64,000 nucleotides of DNA, taken from Lotus japonicus (lineage: Eukaryota > Streptophyta > Magnoliopsida > Fabales > Fabaceae). The stretch is taken from NCBI RefSeq assembly GCF_012489685.1, contig NC_080044.1, forward strand, positions 74,076,732 to 74,140,731. Direction: 5' to 3'. Shown piece by piece: positions 58,555 to 64,000 of this stretch (position 1 is the first letter of the stretch; every line of letters starts with the position of its first letter). The notes under the pieces were generated by a model. That model saw nothing but the letters and a program-made list of their open reading frames with translations, did not search any database and was not told where the DNA came from. The position numbers and the translations under genes are program-made.

Positions 58555-61500
58555 ATGAGGAGAACGAAAAGCAGTGAACTTCCCAATTCGAGGAGGTTAA
58601 GGTTGTCTCATTTTTTGTTGGGCATTGGGGTTTTGTACTTGCTTTTTATATCATGCAAGTTCCCAAACTTTTTAAGAATTTTATCAACGTTAAGTGGGGA
58701 TGAGGGTGATGATAGATTGGATGGGGAAGCTGTTGGGGTTGGGGTCAATGAAGATACAGATTTAACCAAGACTTTTGTGAGTTCTGTTTATAATGATGAT
58801 TTTCGCCGGAGATTAGATTTAGAAGATGATAGGGACCAGGGTGCACCCCTTAGGCCAAATAAGGAGCCAGTGAGGGAGGCAGAACATGGTCTTGAATCTG
58901 TGAAGCGGATTCCGCCGGGATATGGTAGGATAACTGGGAAAATCATGCAGGAACAGAAGAGGACCAGTGATATGTCTGTTCTTGAAAGAATGGCGGATGA
59001 GGCATGTATACTAGGGTCAAATGCTTGGAAAGAAGTAGATAGTGTTGATGAGAAGGAGTGGGAAGAAAGCAATACACTTGGAGGGAAATCTGAGTCATGT
59101 CCTTCTTGGATATCAATGAGCGGGGAAGAATTGGTTAAAGGAGATAGTTTGATGTTTCTTCCTTGTGGGCTTGCGGCAGGTTCTTCAATCACTGTGGTGG
59201 GGACACCCCATTATGCTCATAAGGAGTATGTCCCCAAGCTTGCCAAGTTGAAGAGAGGCGACGGGTTAGTTTCAGTTTCACAATTCATGGTTGAATTGCA
59301 AGGGCTAAAGTCGGTGGATGGGGAGGATCCTCCGAAGATCCTTCACTTGAATCCTCGAATAAGAGGGGATTGGAGCAAACGGCCAGTAATTGAGCATAAT
59401 ACATGTTACCGAATGCACTGGGGAACCTCTCAAAGATGTGATGGTCTGCCATCCGGAGATGAAGAAGAAATGCTTGGTATGATTAACCATGTTTCTTGTT
59501 CATTTTGAAGCATGTTATTTAGTAAAAAAAGGAAAGTTATTCCATTGTCATCATTGTAAAATATAAAAAAGCATTTATATTCTCATTAGCATGGAATAAG
59601 AAAAGTAGAAAAATTATCCTGAAAACAGTGGGCACCTTATTACTTAGTCATTTCATGGTTAGCAAAAAAAAGGGTTTACTCTTTTGGTTGATATATCTTT
59701 GTGTGAATTTAAAACATAAGAGACGCAATGATATTGTAGTTATGCAGTTACTAAGTATTAGGCTTTTATATCTTTATATATAGTTGATTCATTGATATGT
59801 TTATTTTTTTCCTTTTGTCATAAATATGTTATTCATGTTGTTTATGGTGATTTCTAATATCTTTCTTCTCTTTGCCATTCGAGTATTCGTATCCTCATAA
59901 TTTGTTGTTATCATATTTGGTAGTTGATGGATACCGACGATGTGAGAAATGGATGCGAAATGACATTGTAGACTCAAAAGTGTCCAAGACAACATCATGG
60001 TTTAAGCGGTTTATAGGGCGTGAGCAGAAGCCAGAAATGAACTGGCCATTTCCTTTGATAGAGGGTAGAATGTTTGTCCTTACACTGCGTGCTGGTGTTG
60101 ATGGATACCATATTAATGTCGGGGGTCGCCATGTAACTTCATTTCCATATCGGACTGTAAGTTTCTTGAGATAATATAGGTCTTTTCATCTAGTGCTTGT
60201 ATAAACATCAAGTTGTTGTGAAATTGCATATCTAGCTTCTTAATAACAATAATAAAGTGAGATGAGTTTTTAATGCTTTAATGTATTGGAGTTTCAAAAA
60301 GATCAGGTGAATTCCTTTTGCATGTATACTAGTCTATAAATGTAGAGAATTTTGTTTTGCCATCAATAATTTATGGCACTGGTTCTTTTTTTACATGATG
60401 TAAGTGGAATTTATTCCATTTTTCTATAATTCAACGCTGTGGTCACTAATTTTTCTGGTCTTCAGGGGTTTACACTTGAGGATGCTACAGGGTTGGAAGT
60501 TAAAGGGGATGTGGATGTTCATTCAATTTATGCTACTTCTCTTCCAACTTCCCATCCAAGTTTCTCACCTCAAAGAGCACTGGAAATGTCAGAGACCTGG
60601 AAAGCCATGCCTTTACCCAAACGTCCTATTAAACTTTTCATTGGAGTTCTTTCTGCTTCAAATCACTTTGCAGAACGAATGGCCGTTAGGAAAACATGGA
60701 TGCAATCAGATGCAATCAAGTCTTCAGATGTAGTTGTACGGTTTTTTGTTGCACTGGTAAGGCTTCCAATAACTTTGTTTGGTGAAACATCTAATGATTC
60801 ACTCAGGACATGAGCACATAGAGATCCATGATACGAATAATTCCATAGGACAACAGTAAAAACTTAATGGAGAAGAGAAATACACTCTTCCTTGGATTGT
60901 TTTATGGAAGTTTTATAGTATAATTTTGGTTTAAATCCTGATTGGGGCATGACAAAATCTCTGGTTTGAGCTTCAAGTGGGGCTTTTGAGGCTCTTAATT
61001 TGTTGGCCATAGAGATATTGCAAATAGAATTTGGAGATATCACTTTGGGGTTTTGAAGAACTAGGGTCAGATTCAGTTGTTGGGAGAGGTGTAATCTTAA
61101 AAATAAACATATCAGAAGAAAACATAAGTTCTTATAATTAATTTTTTAACACAAACAAGCTTGCTTGTGATGCTTTTTTGATGGGTTTTGGTGCTATAAT
61201 TGTCATTTGGGTGTTGGAAGGTATAACTTCTGATTTTCAATAATTGTTGACTTATATTTGGATCTAATAAAGTGTGATGTGATTTCTATTGCTAAAATTT
61301 ATTATAGCTTAGAAGGTTAAGGGAAAAATACCTCAGCAATCTTCTTTTTGCAATGCAAGCATTAGTCTTCAAATATTTTGATCCCCATTGGCAATATAAC
61401 CCACTTGTTTACTGTGTGACTAAAGCATGTTATGTGAATACTAATAAACTTTATATAAGAGTAGCTATAACCTTGACTATGCAATGTTGGGTTCCATTAA

Positions 61501-64000
61501 GCTCTACAAGTTTGTCTATATCTATATTCATCATGTGATTTAGTTGCTATATATCAATTGCAATTGTATGAGATTGATGATTCAGGCTGAACCTTAAATC
61601 ATTACATCATTTTTATTAGATTTAAAAACATTCATTCGCTTTCACATGATTACTTGAGCTTTTTTATGATATGGCATCCAAAACCTTTTTGACCATGTAG
61701 TCTAGAGTTTAATCCTTGTAGGCCCTCTATTGAATAATATCTGAAGGTTTTTTTTTTTGAAATCATATCTGAAGGTTAGCATAAGGTATTATGGACGTGT
61801 GTATTATCTTGACAGATTTTGTGAAATATAGAGAGTTTAGTTTGCTATGGAAGATATTGTTTGTTTAAAGATAGAGATACATTTCTAGATTAAATTAGAG
61901 CCTAAGTTGTAGTTAAACTTGTAATTTATTTTTCATCTTTATGACAAGGATTATGCTGAAGTGAGTTGCTCTCGAGCCATTATGTAAAGTATTTTTTCTT
62001 ATCAAGATGCTATTAGAGCTATCGGTTTGGGCCTGATCCCTCAGAAACTAGAACTTCTAAAATTTTGTTACTCGCTGCTAGCTTGCTTCTATCAAGCATG
62101 TAACCCTGCTAGGATCCAATTGCCAAGGTATGAGACTTGGGTCCCACATTGGAAGTATGAGATTCTATTATGGGGTTTACAAGGCATTGTGCTCCCTAGC
62201 TACAACTGCTAGCTTTTATGGTATGGTTGTTATAAATTGGTATCAGAACTTTCCACCATGTTTCTCAGCTGCAAGAAGTTAGAAGCAGATGTAGTTGCTC
62301 GGTCTAATGCTGAGCCTGACTATCGGGCTATGGAAATGGTAACTTGTGAGCTCACGTGGGTGAAACAACTGCTCAATGAATTAAAGTTTGGAAGTGTTGA
62401 TCAGATGAAACCTTTCTGTGAGAATCAAGCTGCCTCTTCATTTTGCACCAAATCCATTATTTCATGAAAGAACAAACCATATACAAATGAATTGCCACCT
62501 AATTAAAAATGTTATATCTGAGGAAATTGTTAAGAGTTTTTTTAACTCTAGGGATCAGCTGGCATGTTCTTACAAACTCATTACGGGGGGTCCTCAGATT
62601 CAGCTCATTTGTTCCAAGCTTGTTGCTTATGATTTGTATGCACCAGCTTGAGGGGGAGTGTTGATGGTGTTTGTTAAGTATAAAAAGTTTGTTCAGAGAT
62701 TTAGTTTGTTATGGAAGATAGAGTTTGTTTAAAAATAGAGATAAAGTTGTAGATTAATTGGGAGTCTGAATTATAGTTAAACTTGTGATTTGTTTTTCAT
62801 CTTTTAAAAAGGATTGTGTTGGGAGTGAATTGCTTTCAAGCAATTTTGGAAAATATCTTACCCTCAAGATTATCCATGCTTAAAGCCCAAAGGACTCTTC
62901 CTTTAATGGATGTGTTAAATATACAAATTATTTATGCACTTTTGCTCAACGACTTAAGTTTTTGGGTTAGTTGGTTCTTGACGAGTTGATATTAGGGAAC
63001 GATGCTTCTGCATTATACTTACTAAATTTGTAATCCTCCAGGACACACTTTGGGCTGAGTGATAGAGTTACAATGAGTCAACATACAATTGCTGACGAAA
63101 AAAATATTGATTTAATTTATACACAATTAGATATGTACATCAAATGTGCAATCTATGTGTGCATATGACAACTTGAGTTTTAGGATTATTTGGACTTCTT
63201 TAAGGGCACTGTTTGTATTTTTATTTATTTGTTCTCTTTTTTTTATGGTGTGGCTAATTTTTCTGTTTTGTGGCTATTGCAAACATCAATCAAAGAATCC
63301 AAGGAAGGAAGTAAATGCAGTGCTGAAGAAGGAGGCTGCTTACTTTGGTGATATTGTAATTTTGCCCTTTTTGGACCGCTATGAGCTCGTTGTTCTTAAA
63401 ACTGTGGCCATATGCGAGTTTGGGGTGAGTTAAATTCTTTTGGCTTCTTAAAATTTCTTCCCCTTATTTTCTTTTGGTTCTTGGTCTCTGTTTTGGGTGT
63501 TCTCTCCACTAAATAAGCAAATTTCATTCATGCAGATTCAGAATGTGACCGCTGCATATATTATGAAATGTGATGATGATACATTTGTTAGGGTGGATAC
63601 TGTCTTAAAGGAAATTGATAAGGTACCCCAGAAAAAGTCCCTTTATATGGGAAATCTCAATCTCTTGCATCGGCCTCTGAGAAATGGCAAATGGGCAGTC
63701 ACTTATGAGGTGAGTAATCAGTTCACTTGTGTATCTTTGTCTTTGGCTATTTGGAAGTATCAATCTATGGATCTTAAATATAGTTAGGGTTTTAATTCCC
63801 TACATATCCTAATACAAACCCTAACCCATGCGGTTGGAAGTTCATTTTGACCTATATAGCGCCTTAAAACAGCGTGGAACAGATACTCTGAACTTCTGCT
63901 CTGATTCAGAGACTACATGTGGGTGATTTTTGTTTTGCCCAATAAATGTTTACAGGGTGGGCCAGAAATTCAATCTTATGTAATACAATTACTACCCACT
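58555..64000 (+). CDS. GT31 beta-1,3-galactosyltransferase with galectin domain, 5' part
   Basis: Exons: 58555-59476, 59924-60156, 60466-60756, 63296-63424 and 63536-63709 (583 codons); further exons lie beyond the window. An N-terminal signal-anchor helix (residues 16-32, [17 protein letters not shown]) suits a type II Golgi protein. A galectin-like domain (about 190-390) has [37 protein letters not shown] and SFPYR. The GT31 catalytic domain starts at about 420 ([27 protein letters not shown]), and the metal-binding DDD is in KCDDDTF (538-540). This architecture is that of plant hydroxyproline O-galactosyltransferases (GALT2-GALT6 type), which start arabinogalactan on arabinogalactan proteins. 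Start: the first ATG in frame; the in-frame GTG at 58483 is not a eukaryotic start. The 2.5-kb intron 4 carries a Copia remnant. Which GALT paralogue it is remains open. Confidence 0.92.
61775..62869 (+). mobile_element. Decayed Ty1/Copia element in galactosyltransferase intron 4
   Basis: LTR-like repeats at about 61775-62007 and 62659-62869 share GAGTTTAGTTTGCTATGGAA/GATTTAGTTTGTTATGGAA, AGTTAAACTTGT(A/G)ATT and TTTTTCATCTTT. The left one is followed by a degraded primer-binding site (GCTATTAGAGCTATCGG). The right one is preceded by the polypurine tract GAGGGGGAG. Inside, a Copia RNase H remnant is readable in two frames: [20 protein letters not shown] with [11 protein letters not shown], then [16 protein letters not shown]. 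Most of gag-pol is gone. A piece with GGGTCCCACATTGGAAG at 62139 and a second PBS-like TTGGTATCAGAAC at 62238 suggest a nested LTR fragment. Confidence 0.8.

Noticed and set aside
62237..62651. Two open frames taken as a possible intronic gene
   Set aside because: They are the RNase H remnant of a Copia element, followed directly by a polypurine tract and an LTR.
1..64000. tRNA genes, rRNA genes and CRISPR arrays
   Set aside because: I looked for paired A/B boxes with cloverleaf stems, for rRNA segments, and for regularly spaced exact repeats with unique spacers; none was convincing. The minisatellite at 33710 has degenerate units and no spacers.

Overview
The window is plant nuclear DNA. 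It is AT-rich, its genes have many introns with GT..AG junctions, and families of plant transposable elements fill the gaps. Protein content and repeat style point to a legume (Fabaceae), with Lotus-like repeats, but the sequence alone cannot fix the species. All gene models below were assembled by eye from reading frames and splice junctions; every junction was checked for frame.

Region 1-46.6 kb holds four genes that, from memory of the Arabidopsis map, match the neighbours At1g30280 to At1g30330 in order. They are: a J-domain (auxilin/JAC1-like) gene on the minus strand (997-3880, six exons); a PhnP-like metallo-beta-lactamase-fold hydrolase on the plus strand (6443-10526, nine exons); a long remorin on the plus strand (25918-30138, six exons); and AUXIN RESPONSE FACTOR 6-like on the minus strand (36784-45915, fourteen exons), with its miR167 target site at 37225-37245. 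The hydrolase and remorin are separated by about 15 kb of repeat-rich DNA containing a putative 4-kb Helitron (16442-20500) and a 1.6-kb Mutator-like element (22976-24594). The remorin-ARF6 gap holds a degenerate minisatellite split by a solo LTR, a nested TRIM/MULE pair and a MITE.

ARF6 carries two retroelements in adjacent introns. One is a 2528-bp LTR element with two 236-bp LTRs that look identical and a 5-bp target duplication (38956-41483). The other is a 334-bp TRIM (41688-42021). Neither disturbs a splice site.

Region 46.6-54.3 kb is transposon territory: a Ty3/gypsy protease remnant, a third Mutator-like element (49439-50020), an exact 90-bp tandem duplication and a 5'-truncated LINE with a 15-bp target duplication (52636-54300). 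Region 54.5-64 kb holds a small mL59/mL64-like mitoribosomal protein gene (55074-55466) and the first five exons of a galectin-domain GT31 beta-1,3-galactosyltransferase of the hydroxyproline O-galactosyltransferase type (58555 to beyond the window end). Its fourth intron contains a decayed Copia element.

I see no new gene system such as a cluster or defence island. The notable content is the dense, precisely delimited set of non-autonomous transposons, several with intact target duplications, inside and beside a conserved auxin-signalling gene block.
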